From positions 1 through 64,000 of the forward strand of contig JAUNDC010000002.1 of the NCBI GenBank assembly GCA_030526355.1: a stretch of 64,000 nucleotides of DNA, given 5' to 3'. Made by a program: the position numbers and the translations under genes. The DNA comes from Bacillota bacterium (lineage in GTDB: Bacteria > Bacillota > Clostridia > Peptostreptococcales > Anaerovoracaceae). The notes under the pieces are model-generated. The model was given only the letters and a program-made list of their open reading frames with translations. It made no database searches and was not told the origin of the DNA. Within the stretch, counting starts at the first letter, position 1. The number at the start of each line of letters is the position of its first letter. Shown here piece after piece: positions 8,972 through 17,641 of this stretch.

Positions 8972-10048
8972 ATGAAATATGCGTTGATAGGATGTGGGAG
9001 AATAGCGGTAAATCACATGAAAGCTGCAATAAATAATAAGCTGAAAATTGTAGCTGTATGTGATGTTATTCCTGAAAAAATGGAAGAACTGCTGGCAAAA
9101 TTTGATTTACAGAATAATACTACTATTAAAAAATATACAGACTATAAAGAAATGCTAGATGCAGAACAGCCAGAGCTGGCAAGTATCGCAACAGAAAGCG
9201 GGAATCATGCCTCAATTGCTTTAGATTGCATAGAAAAAGGTACGAATATAATAATAGAAAAGCCTATGGCAATGAGTATAGAAGATGCAGATAGGATTAT
9301 AAATCTTGCGGAAGTAAAAAATGTAAAAGTCTCGGCTTGTCACCAGAACAGATTTAATATTGCTATTCAGGAATTACGAAAAGCAATAGAATCAGGAAGA
9401 TTTGGTAAGCTGTCACACGGATCTATTCACGTCAGATGGAATAGAAATCATGGCTATTATGATCAGGCATCATGGAGAGGAACATGGGCGCAGGATGGTG
9501 GAGCACTTATGAACCAGTGCATTCACGGAATTGATTTACTCAGGTGGATGATGGGTGATGAAATTGAGGAGATTTATGGAGCAACAAGACAGCAGTTCCA
9601 TGATTATCTTGAAGCAGAAGACGTCGGCATGGCAGTAGTGAAGTTTAAGAATGGTGCAATTGGCACCATTGAAGGAACAACGAATGTATATCCGAAAAAT
9701 TTGGAAGAAACATTATATATTTTTGGCGAAAATGGTACTGTGAAAATTGGAGGAACCTCCACGAATAATATTGACGTATGGGATTTTGCTGATGAAACGG
9801 AAGCAGATAAAGCCAATAAAGGATTAGAAGAACAAACGAGTAACGTATATGGAAATGGTCATACAAGTCTGTTTGCAGATGTAATTGATGCTATCAAAAA
9901 TGACAGAAAGCCATATGTGGATGCAGTAGCAGGAAGAAATGCACTTGAAGTTGTTCTTTCAATTTATAAGAGTCAGCGAGATGGTGTTGCAGTAAAACTG
10001 CCTCTGAAGGATTTTTCAAGCACAGATATGAAGGGTGAATTTAGATAA
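8972..10048 (+). CDS. wlbA: Gfo/Idh/MocA oxidoreductase, WlbA/WbpB-like 3-dehydrogenase
   Basis: A 358-residue NAD-dependent sugar dehydrogenase. ATG 8972 directly follows GAGGAG and gives MKYALIGCGRIAVNHMKAA; an in-frame extension to 8921 lies in the previous gene and is rejected. The motifs EKPMAMSIEDA (EKP cofactor/substrate motif) and GTWAQDGGALMNQCIHGID (catalytic region) resemble WlbA, which oxidises C3 of UDP-GlcNAcA. That supplies the 3-keto substrate for the aminotransferase at 12098. Of the two Gfo/Idh genes in this locus this is the closer match to WlbA; this ranking is my judgement from motifs. Confidence 0.8.
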   Translation: MKYALIGCGRIAVNHMKAAINNKLKIVAVCDVIPEKMEELLAKFDLQNNTTIKKYTDYKEMLDAEQPELASIATESGNHASIALDCIEKGTNIIIEKPMAMSIEDADRIINLAEVKNVKVSACHQNRFNIAIQELRKAIESGRFGKLSHGSIHVRWNRNHGYYDQASWRGTWAQDGGALMNQCIHGIDLLRWMMGDEIEEIYGATRQQFHDYLEAEDVGMAVVKFKNGAIGTIEGTTNVYPKNLEETLYIFGENGTVKIGGTSTNNIDVWDFADETEADKANKGLEEQTSNVYGNGHTSLFADVIDAIKNDRKPYVDAVAGRNALEVVLSIYKSQRDGVAVKLPLKDFSSTDMKGEFR

Positions 10049-10049
10049 A

Positions 10050-11093
10050 ATGAAAGTTTTACATGGAATGTCTGAGGTTGCAGGGCAGGGAATATATGCT
10101 GTTCTGGGATTACAGGCAAATGGAATAAATGCCAATATGGCTGTATGGAGAAGGAATCCAATGAATTATCCTGTTGACATTGATTTGAAAATAGACAGAA
10201 AAAATAAGATGAGGATGCCTTTTTATGCTTTAAAAATGGGGGGATTTGCACTGAAAGCCATGTTGAAATATGACGTGGTTCATTCGCATTTTGGCTATTC
10301 GTTGTTGCCTTTTGGAATTGACCTTCCGTTTCTGTCGAGGCTCAACAAAAAATTATTTGTTGAGTTTCATGGCTCTGATATTCGATTTATTTTCAAGGAT
10401 ATTAAATACAAGTATTACAGAGTTGGGCCTCCTGAAGATTCAATAAGAACAAAGATGCAGACACGAATAAGAAAACTGCTAGCACATGCAGATGGTGTTA
10501 TTCTTCATGATGCAGAGTTGTTACAACACTTGCCTGACATAGATATTCCTGTATATATTGTTCCGTTACGTGTTGATATTTGCAAATTTGATCCTGTATA
10601 CCCGGATATGCATAAAAACAAGCCAATTATTGTTCATGCCCCTAGCAGACGTAGCACAAAAGGAACGGAAGAGATTCTGGAGGCCTTAAAACGTGTGTCG
10701 GGAGATTATGAGTTGATTTTAGTTGAGGGCAAGACACAGGAAGAAGCAATTCAGATTTATAAAAATGCAGACATTATCATTGACCAGGTAGCAATAGGAA
10801 CATATGGTGTATTTGCAATTGAGGCAATGGCTTTAGGCAAACCTGTTATAACGTATATTTCAGACGAAATGCGTAAGACTTTGCCAGAAGATTTACCAAT
10901 TGTGAGTGCAGATTTTGATACACTTCCACAGGTAATTGATAGCTTGTTGAACAATGGTGAAAAACGTAATGTTCTGGGAAAAGAAGGACGCCGGTATGTC
11001 GAGAGATATCATGATAATAAGAAAGTTGCAGCATATTTGGCACAAATATATGAAGAGAATATAGATGAAACCGATATATTTAAGCTTCTTTGA
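10050..11093 (+). CDS. Glycosyltransferase family 4
   Basis: A 347-residue GT-B enzyme beginning MKVLHGMSEVAGQGIYAVLG. A GTG at 10035 in frame is an alternative start inside the previous gene. EFHGSDIRF marks the N-terminal half, and the donor-binding half has IIDQVAIGTYGVFAIEAMALGKPVITY with the typical E-x-MAxGKPV signature. It is one of three glycosyltransferases in the locus, suggesting a repeat unit of about four sugars including the PglC-loaded one. No donor can be assigned. Confidence 0.83.
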   Translation: MKVLHGMSEVAGQGIYAVLGLQANGINANMAVWRRNPMNYPVDIDLKIDRKNKMRMPFYALKMGGFALKAMLKYDVVHSHFGYSLLPFGIDLPFLSRLNKKLFVEFHGSDIRFIFKDIKYKYYRVGPPEDSIRTKMQTRIRKLLAHADGVILHDAELLQHLPDIDIPVYIVPLRVDICKFDPVYPDMHKNKPIIVHAPSRRSTKGTEEILEALKRVSGDYELILVEGKTQEEAIQIYKNADIIIDQVAIGTYGVFAIEAMALGKPVITYISDEMRKTLPEDLPIVSADFDTLPQVIDSLLNNGEKRNVLGKEGRRYVERYHDNKKVAAYLAQIYEENIDETDIFKLL

Positions 11094-11110
11094 TTAACGG
11101 AGGTATAGTT

Positions 11111-12094
11111 GTGATAAAAATTGCGTTAGTAGGATATGGATACTGGGGACCTAATGTGGCCAGAAATCTTTATGCAAATAAGAATTATGAGTTTAAAACT
11201 ATTTGCGATAAAAAGTCTGTACGCCTTGAAAAGGCAAAGACTCTTTATGCAGAAGCTGTTACTTACACAGAGAATTTTAATGACATCATCAATGATGATG
11301 AAATAGATGCTGTAGCATTAGCAGTAGAAACAAGCGCCCATTACGAATTGGCAAAACAAGCATTAAACGCAGGCAAACATATCTATGTTGAAAAACCCTT
11401 TACTGATAATGTTGCAGAAGCTGTTGAGCTGAGAAATCTTGCAAAAGAAAAGAACTTAAAAATTCACGTAGACCATATTATGGTTTACCATCCTGTAATA
11501 AACAAAATCAAAGAACTAATTGATAGTGGAGAACTCGGCGAAATAATCTATTTTGATTGCTCAAGAATCAATCTTGGTCAACTGAAAAATGATGTCAGCG
11601 CAATGTGGGATCTGAGCGTACATGATTTATCCATAATTGATTATTTGACAAACGGATCTGAACCAAATAAAGTTCAAGCTATAGGACAACGTTCATATTC
11701 AAAGAAAGAATCTGTTACATTTTTAACTCTCCAGTATGATACATTTTTGGCGAGTATCACAGCAAGCTGGCTGTCGCCTATAAAAGAACGAAGAATCATG
11801 ATTGCCGGAACGAAGAAAATGTTAGTATACGATGATGTAGATGTACTAAATAAACTAATCGTATACGATAAGGGTTTTGATAGAATTGAAGATATGGAAT
11901 ATGGAGATTACGTGGTTAAGACAAGGAGTGGGGAAGGCATAATTCCTAAACTTGAGCAATCAGATGCCCTTTTTAACAGCTTGGAGCATTTTAGACAGTC
12001 CATAGTAAATAATACTGAATCTAAGACAAATGCAGAAGCAGCTATTCGTATTATCAAAATTCTTGAGGCAGCAGATAAGAGTTTGGAGGAATAA
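11111..12094 (+). CDS. Gfo/Idh/MocA family sugar oxidoreductase
   Basis: A 327-residue second dehydrogenase of the locus. GTG 11111 is chosen because ACGGAGGT (11098-11104) lies just upstream; a TTG at 11090 would be inside the ribosome binding site. The N-terminus IKIALVGYGYWGPNVARNL is the nucleotide-binding fold, with YVEKPFTDNVAEA the EKP motif and MWDLSVHDLSIIDYL the catalytic region (His in place of the DGG-type block of WlbA). It may be an alternative 3-dehydrogenase or act on a different keto sugar. The aminotransferase follows after 3 nt, so the two probably work on the same intermediate. Confidence 0.78.
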   Translation: MIKIALVGYGYWGPNVARNLYANKNYEFKTICDKKSVRLEKAKTLYAEAVTYTENFNDIINDDEIDAVALAVETSAHYELAKQALNAGKHIYVEKPFTDNVAEAVELRNLAKEKNLKIHVDHIMVYHPVINKIKELIDSGELGEIIYFDCSRINLGQLKNDVSAMWDLSVHDLSIIDYLTNGSEPNKVQAIGQRSYSKKESVTFLTLQYDTFLASITASWLSPIKERRIMIAGTKKMLVYDDVDVLNKLIVYDKGFDRIEDMEYGDYVVKTRSGEGIIPKLEQSDALFNSLEHFRQSIVNNTESKTNAEAAIRIIKILEAADKSLEE

Positions 12095-12097
12095 TTT

Positions 12098-13222
12098 ATG
12101 CAGTTTATTGATTTACACAGACAGTATGACCAAATAGATAAAAAGGTAAAAGAAGGTATTTTAGACGTATTGGATCATAAAAGATTTATCATGGGGCAGG
12201 AAATTAAAGATTTGGAAGCACGTTTGGCTGAATATGTAGGCGTAAAACACGCAATCTGCTGTGCAAGCGGAACTGATGCTCTAATTATTCCTTTGATGGC
12301 ATATGGCATTGAAAAGACAGATGCAATATTTGTCCCATCTTTCACATTCTTTGCTTCTGCAGAAAGTGTAAGCATTGCAGGCGGTACACCTGTATTTGTT
12401 GATTGTGATAAAGATACTTTCAATATGTCAGTAGAGTCTCTGAAAAAGTCTATTGAGCATGTAAAAAAAGAAGGGAAACTGAATCTGAAAGGAATCGTTG
12501 CAGTAGACCTGTTTGGTTTACCTGCAGATTTTGAAGCTATCAGAGAAGTGGCGGATGAATACGGATTGTTCATTCTGGAAGACGGAGCACAAGGCTTTGG
12601 AGGATGTATTGGAGAAAAGAGAGCATGTAGTTTTGGTGATGTGGCATCGACTTCTTTCTTCCCGGCTAAACCATTAGGCTGCTATGGGGATGGAGGTGCA
12701 ATATTCACAAATGATGATGAAATGGCTGCAAAAATCAATTCCATTCACATCCATGGCCAGGGAACAGATAAATATGACAATATTAGACTGGGACTTAACA
12801 GCCGTCTAGATACAATGCAAGCAGTTGTTCTGGATGCTAAACTTGACATTTTCGAACAGGAACTGGTTATGAGAAACAAAGTGGCACAGATGTACACAGA
12901 AGCACTCAAAGATGTACTGGATACACCAGTTGTACCCGAAGGTTGTTTCTCAAGCTGGGCACAATACACATTAAAGGTTAGAGAAGGCCAGTACAGAGAA
13001 GATATTATTGAAAAACTTAAGAGACAAGGCGTTCCTACAGCTGTATACTATCCGATTCCTATTCATCAGTCTACTGCATATGCTGATATTATTGATGAGC
13101 ATATTGAATTACCGATAACTGAAAGCATTGCAAATAAGGTATTCAGCATACCAATGCATCCGTACCTTGAAGAGGATGAAATAAAATATGTTTGTGATGC
13201 AATAAAGAATAGTATAGAATAA
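12098..13222 (+). CDS. wbpE: DegT/DnrJ/EryC1 sugar aminotransferase, WbpE/WlbC-like
   Basis: A 374-residue PLP aminotransferase beginning MQFIDLHRQYDQIDKKV, the usual WbpE/WlbC-type opening. CCASGTDALIIPLMA is the cofactor-binding turn, EDGAQGFG holds the ring-nitrogen Asp, and the Schiff-base Lys is in STSFFPAKPLGCYGDGGA. With the 6-dehydrogenase, 3-dehydrogenase and N-acetyltransferase of this locus it should install the C3 amine on UDP-3-keto-GlcNAcA, giving UDP-2,3-diacetamido-2,3-dideoxy-glucuronic acid after acetylation. A 2-epimerase (WbpI) would then be needed for the manno form; only a possible remnant is seen, at 5789. Confidence 0.88.
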   Translation: MQFIDLHRQYDQIDKKVKEGILDVLDHKRFIMGQEIKDLEARLAEYVGVKHAICCASGTDALIIPLMAYGIEKTDAIFVPSFTFFASAESVSIAGGTPVFVDCDKDTFNMSVESLKKSIEHVKKEGKLNLKGIVAVDLFGLPADFEAIREVADEYGLFILEDGAQGFGGCIGEKRACSFGDVASTSFFPAKPLGCYGDGGAIFTNDDEMAAKINSIHIHGQGTDKYDNIRLGLNSRLDTMQAVVLDAKLDIFEQELVMRNKVAQMYTEALKDVLDTPVVPEGCFSSWAQYTLKVREGQYREDIIEKLKRQGVPTAVYYPIPIHQSTAYADIIDEHIELPITESIANKVFSIPMHPYLEEDEIKYVCDAIKNSIE

Positions 13223-13230
13223 GGTTATCT

Positions 13231-14664
13231 ATGACAATTAATAAGCAAATACAATTTGTAAAAGGTAGTGCAATACTTGTATTATCAAATTTAATAATCA
13301 AAGGTGTTAATTTTTTTCTATTACCTTTATATACAAAGTATTTAACTCCAGAAATATTAGGGGTATCGGATACAATATCTACATTTACGTCGATGGTGTT
13401 TCCTATCCTAGTAATGGGTTTAGACTCAGCATTTAGTGCATTTTATTTTGATAAAAAAAGCCCAATCTATCAACATAAAGTATTTAATACAGTTTGGTGG
13501 ACTTTATTATTTGTGAGTAGTATACCTATCATAATGGCGATTGCATCAAAGTATATCTCAATTCTTTTATTTGGGACAGGTGAATATACTTTACTCATTG
13601 GTATTGCATTGGTGTCAGTATCTATGAATATATGGTATTTACCGTTTGCAATTTATGTTAGAGTTGAAAATAGGATGCTCCTATTCTCTGTAGTAAATTT
13701 TATATCTTCATTGAGCATGATAATGTTAAATATTACTTTTTTGAGTTTACTAAAAATAGGAGTATATTCATTAATATTAAGCGCAACAATAGTAAATATG
13801 ATTCAAGTCATCTTATATTTGAAGTTAAGCGGTATTAAACCCAAAATTTCAAATTATGATAGGAATCTTTCTAAACAGATGTTGAAGTATTCTTTGCCAT
13901 TGATTCCAAATGTTGTTGCAACATGGATACTAAATATGTCGGATAGATATATTGTATTATACTTTTGCGGTGAAGGCGATGTAGGGTTATATGGTATTGC
14001 AGCTAGATTTGGTACAATGGTTTCACTTGTTGCAAATGGGGTTTATATGGCATATACTACCTATGCTTTTGATAAGAAGAATGATTCGGACGCTCCCAAA
14101 CAATATGCGCGTATATTGAATGCTTTCACTTTCACAGTATTGATTATTTGTTTTACTGGATCACTTTTTAGTAAAGAAATCATTTCAATAATGACTGAAA
14201 AATCGTATATTAATTCGTATTTATTATTATGCCCAATATTATTTAGTCAATTGTTATATGGAATAAATACTATTGTAGGGTATGCTATGGGATTTGCTAA
14301 AAAGACAAAGTATATTTTCATTGCCACGACAGTAGGAGCAGTAATAAATATAGCTTTGAATTTTATGTTAATCCCTCGGTTTGGTGTAATTGCAGCAGCA
14401 TATACTACTTTAATCAGTTTTGCAATAATGACAATAATAACTTATATTTTTGCTCAAAAATTATATTTCGTAGAATATAAAATATATAGAATAATTATTT
14501 CTATATTGATTACATTATGCGTAACAATTATAATAACGGAGCTTTCGTTTGTAATTAAAATTACTGTATGGATTATTGTTTGTGTACTTATGATAATGAT
14601 GTATAAGCAAGTTATAAGTGATTATTTGAAAATATTAAAAAGTATAATATTGAAAAGAAAATGA
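13231..14664 (+). CDS. wzx: Polysaccharide flippase (Wzx, MATE/MOP superfamily)
   Basis: A 477-residue integral membrane protein with about 12-14 hydrophobic segments and short loops. The N-terminal pattern GSAILVLSNLIIKGVNFFLLPLYTKYLTP is that of Wzx/oligosaccharide flippases. It should move the undecaprenyl-PP-linked repeat unit to the outer face of the membrane. It lies 8 nt after the aminotransferase and overlaps the polymerase gene by 4 nt (ATGA). Very AT-rich. Confidence 0.88.
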   Translation: MTINKQIQFVKGSAILVLSNLIIKGVNFFLLPLYTKYLTPEILGVSDTISTFTSMVFPILVMGLDSAFSAFYFDKKSPIYQHKVFNTVWWTLLFVSSIPIIMAIASKYISILLFGTGEYTLLIGIALVSVSMNIWYLPFAIYVRVENRMLLFSVVNFISSLSMIMLNITFLSLLKIGVYSLILSATIVNMIQVILYLKLSGIKPKISNYDRNLSKQMLKYSLPLIPNVVATWILNMSDRYIVLYFCGEGDVGLYGIAARFGTMVSLVANGVYMAYTTYAFDKKNDSDAPKQYARILNAFTFTVLIICFTGSLFSKEIISIMTEKSYINSYLLLCPILFSQLLYGINTIVGYAMGFAKKTKYIFIATTVGAVINIALNFMLIPRFGVIAAAYTTLISFAIMTIITYIFAQKLYFVEYKIYRIIISILITLCVTIIITELSFVIKITVWIIVCVLMIMMYKQVISDYLKILKSIILKRK

Positions 14665-16064
14665 ATATTAATGATTTTAAAACAAGTAAAATGACAGTAG
14701 TAGCATTTCTTTTAATAGGTACGATTATATTTGGAAATTTTGCTATTGTTGAAAAATTTTTTTTAGGCGTTGTACCGACATATTATAGAGTTATAATCCC
14801 TATAATGTTTTTTCTCTTTTTTCTTAAGAAAAACAGTAGTGGTTTGTCAAAAGAAAAAACAACTAAATCTGTTGATATTGTTAATGTTTTTTATTTTGTG
14901 ATAGTGATATGGCTTATTTATGGCATAATTTCACTGATTCTATCTCCATGGACTGTTTTTAATGATGGCCTTAAGGAATTGATGTGCATTACTCTGGGTT
15001 TATTTAGTGTATATATTATTATTGAACTGTGCGAACGTGGGCAGTTTAAATATATGATTGTAGCATTAAAAATAACCATTTGTATTTCACTAATTATAGG
15101 ATATATAGAAGTATTTACTGGAGTACATCTATCTACATCTATGTTAAGTGATCCGATGTATCTTGAGAGACTTCAGCAATTGTATCCACAACGGAATTAT
15201 TCCGAAAGCTTCAAATACATAGCAACTGGTTTTTTTTATAACCCAAATGATTATTGTGCTTTTTTAAGTATTTTTGCACCAGTATTGTTATATTTTGATA
15301 ATTTTAGTTCTGCTGTATTAAAATTTATGAATTATTTTAGTCTTGCGTTAATTAGCATGATGTTGTTGATAGATGATGCTATTATATGCATTATCGCATT
15401 AATAATAAGCTTATTATTCTATTTGATATTTGATAAAGCACCAATAAAAAGATGGGTAATTATAGCTGTAGCGTTTTTTTCTCCTAGGGTAATAGGCAAT
15501 AGTGTTATATGGTTTATTACGAGTATTATAAATAAGGTTACAGGAAATACAATCGTTATACATGATGTAGATATGTCAAATGTTGAGTTGGCTGTTGCTG
15601 TGCAGACTGAAAACATGGCGCAAGAAACAGGTTCTTTGTTTTTGAGAATTAATACATATGTGGAAAGCATTAAGGAAATGTTTTTAAACAGTAAGGGTTT
15701 AGGCTTGGGAGCAGGAAGCTTTTCTAATTTTTTTGGTCAAATATCTGAAGATAAAAATATGATGAGCAATCCTCATTCTTTGTGGATTGAAATTCTAGCA
15801 CAATATGGAATAATTATTTTTTCTATGGTTGTTATTGTACTGATTGTTATTTTTATTAGGCTAGTTTTGGAAAACAAGAAACATAAAAATAATGGAGTTA
15901 TCTTAGTTATGGCAATGGGAATTAGTTTTATATTTGCTAGTTTTGCACCAAGCAGTTTTTTAAAAGGAACATATTATTGGATTCTATTTGGATTAGCATT
16001 AGGCTTATTAAGCAGTACAAATTGCACTAATAGTATTCGTGGAGTAATAAAAAGCGAAAAATAG
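14661..16064 (+). CDS. wzy: O-antigen/capsule polymerase-like membrane protein (Wzy)
   Basis: A 467-residue polytopic protein with roughly 11 membrane segments and one long extracytoplasmic loop in the second half. The stretch FFYNPNDYCAFLSIFAPVLL is the N-P-N-D/N motif common in the Wzy_C/O-antigen ligase family, and GLGLGAGSFSNFF with NPHSLWIEILAQYG follows in the large loop region. Coupled by 4-nt overlap to wzx. It should polymerise the flipped repeat units. Confidence 0.82.
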   Translation: MNINDFKTSKMTVVAFLLIGTIIFGNFAIVEKFFLGVVPTYYRVIIPIMFFLFFLKKNSSGLSKEKTTKSVDIVNVFYFVIVIWLIYGIISLILSPWTVFNDGLKELMCITLGLFSVYIIIELCERGQFKYMIVALKITICISLIIGYIEVFTGVHLSTSMLSDPMYLERLQQLYPQRNYSESFKYIATGFFYNPNDYCAFLSIFAPVLLYFDNFSSAVLKFMNYFSLALISMMLLIDDAIICIIALIISLLFYLIFDKAPIKRWVIIAVAFFSPRVIGNSVIWFITSIINKVTGNTIVIHDVDMSNVELAVAVQTENMAQETGSLFLRINTYVESIKEMFLNSKGLGLGAGSFSNFFGQISEDKNMMSNPHSLWIEILAQYGIIIFSMVVIVLIVIFIRLVLENKKHKNNGVILVMAMGISFIFASFAPSSFLKGTYYWILFGLALGLLSSTNCTNSIRGVIKSEK

Positions 16065-16202
16065 AATTTTTGGAATATATATGCTTAGAATTATTTGTGC
16101 CTTGATAATATTTATGAGATATTCATTGGCTATTTTGGGATTCTGTATCGATTAGTTAAAAATATGGCAGTGGAATGGTTTTAGTTATATAGGGAAAGAA
16201 AT
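16065..16202 (+). other. Short intergenic region with a possible coding scrap
   Basis: The 138-nt gap contains a 24-codon reading frame (ATG 16081 to TAG 16155, MLRIICALIIFMRYSLAILG...) without a ribosome binding site. It may be a leftover of another locus gene, but it is too short to identify. A GGGAAAGAAAT ribosome binding site for the next gene ends the gap. Confidence 0.4.
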
Positions 16203-17102
16203 ATGAAGAAACCTAAATTAGTAGTAATGGCCGCCGGGCTTGGCAGTAGATATGGAGGGCTCAAGCAGATGGAGCCTATAACTGAAGAAAATGAAATAAT
16301 ACTGGATTTTGCTTGCTACGATGCAGTTAAAGCAGGATTTGAGGATATAATTTTTATTATAAAACCGGAGATGGAGGATGTGTTTAAAGAGCGTGTTCTT
16401 ACACCAATGTCAGGATACGTGAATACATCGTATGTTTTTCAGGAAATTAATCAGCTACCAGATGGATACGAAGTACCGAATGGTAGAGTCAAACCTTGGG
16501 GGACATGTCATGCAGTGTTGGCGGCTCGTGAGCTGCTGGATGGATCTTTCGCAGTAATCAACAGCGATGACTATTATGGATCGGATGCCTTTATTAATGT
16601 GTTCAATTTTCTCATCACAAATAATGAAGAAAATACATTTTGTATGGCGGGTTATCATGTTGAGAACACCTTGTCGGATCAGGGAATAGTGACTCGCGGT
16701 ATCTGCACAATAGAGGGAGGTTATTTGACTGAGATTAAAGAGACTAGAGGTGTAGGTCGTGGTGAAGATGGGGTTATCACAGGAGAATATGGCATAAAGA
16801 TTCCTGAAGGTACTGTGGTGTCAATGAATTTCTGGGGATTTACTGGTAAAATAATGGATGAGATTATTTCAGGGTTTCCTTCATTTCTTGATGAAGCATT
16901 TGTGAAAAATCCGATGAATGCTGAATACTTATTACCTGTTGAGATTGGTAAACTTATTGAAGAAGATAAATGCCGTGTGCAGGTGCTGGAGGCAGATGAT
17001 CAATGGTATGGAGTTACATATCAAAAAGATAAAAGGGTGGTGATGGAAGCTTTTAGGCAGTTGAAGGCTGAGGGCAAATACCCACAGAAATTATGGATTT
17101 GA
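16203..17102 (+). CDS. NTP-transferase family sugar nucleotidyltransferase
   Basis: A 299-residue nucleotidyltransferase with the signature VVMAAGLGSRYGGLKQMEP (G-x-G-x-R-x5-K type) at the N-terminus and NSDDYYGSDAF as the metal-binding Asp block. It belongs to a subgroup of NTP transferases for which the sugar phosphate is unknown; glucose-1-phosphate thymidylyl/uridylyltransferase-like activity is a fair guess. It could supply an activated sugar for this locus or for the deoxysugar cassette at 35199. Base composition is nearer the genome average than that of the upstream locus genes. Confidence 0.75.
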   Translation: MKKPKLVVMAAGLGSRYGGLKQMEPITEENEIILDFACYDAVKAGFEDIIFIIKPEMEDVFKERVLTPMSGYVNTSYVFQEINQLPDGYEVPNGRVKPWGTCHAVLAARELLDGSFAVINSDDYYGSDAFINVFNFLITNNEENTFCMAGYHVENTLSDQGIVTRGICTIEGGYLTEIKETRGVGRGEDGVITGEYGIKIPEGTVVSMNFWGFTGKIMDEIISGFPSFLDEAFVKNPMNAEYLLPVEIGKLIEEDKCRVQVLEADDQWYGVTYQKDKRVVMEAFRQLKAEGKYPQKLWI

Positions 17103-17137
17103 TAATTTCAATTATTTAATGAAAAAGGAGAATTACT

Positions 17138-17527
17138 ATGGAAAAAATCACTTCTACAATCAGATTAAGAATGTCACACAAGGATGCTCATTACGGCGGA
17201 AGTCTGGTTGACGGTGCTCATATGGTGCATCTTTTTGGAGACGTGGCTACAGAGCTTCTTATAAAGGCTGATGGTGATGAAGGTCTCTTCTTAAGATATG
17301 ATGAGGTTGAGTTCCTGGCACCTACATATGCCGGAGACTATATTGAAGCCTATGGCGAAATAACAAAGATGGGAAATACATCCAGAACTATGGAATTTGT
17401 TGCGAAAAAGGTAGTTGCTGCCAGACCTGACATCAGCCCTTCTGCTGCAGATTTCCTCGACGAGCCTATCGTTGTATGCAGAGCAAAGGGAGTTTGCGTA
17501 ACTCCTAAGGAAGCCAAGAGAAAATAA
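17138..17527 (+). CDS. kal: 3-aminobutyryl-CoA ammonia-lyase (hotdog fold)
   Basis: A 129-residue hotdog-fold protein strongly resembling Kal of lysine-fermenting bacteria: [59 protein letters not shown]. Kal removes ammonia from L-3-aminobutyryl-CoA to give crotonyl-CoA late in lysine fermentation. The other pathway genes (kamA, kamDE, kdd, kce) are not nearby, so this copy is an orphan between polysaccharide genes. ATG 17138 lies behind AAAAGGAGAA. A moonlighting or diverged function is possible. Confidence 0.85.
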   Translation: MEKITSTIRLRMSHKDAHYGGSLVDGAHMVHLFGDVATELLIKADGDEGLFLRYDEVEFLAPTYAGDYIEAYGEITKMGNTSRTMEFVAKKVVAARPDISPSAADFLDEPIVVCRAKGVCVTPKEAKRK

Positions 17528-17641
17528 CATCATGAAAAAGTGGTGTTAGGATATAACGATGGATACGAAATGTTGAACAACATATACTTAAAAAACAATA
17601 AATAGGAATCAGAATTTAGATAAATACAGGAAGATAGCATA

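Noticed and set aside
17528-17550. Terminator after kal
   Set aside because: AACATCA/TGGTGTT can pair weakly, but there is no T-tract and one mismatch-like pair.
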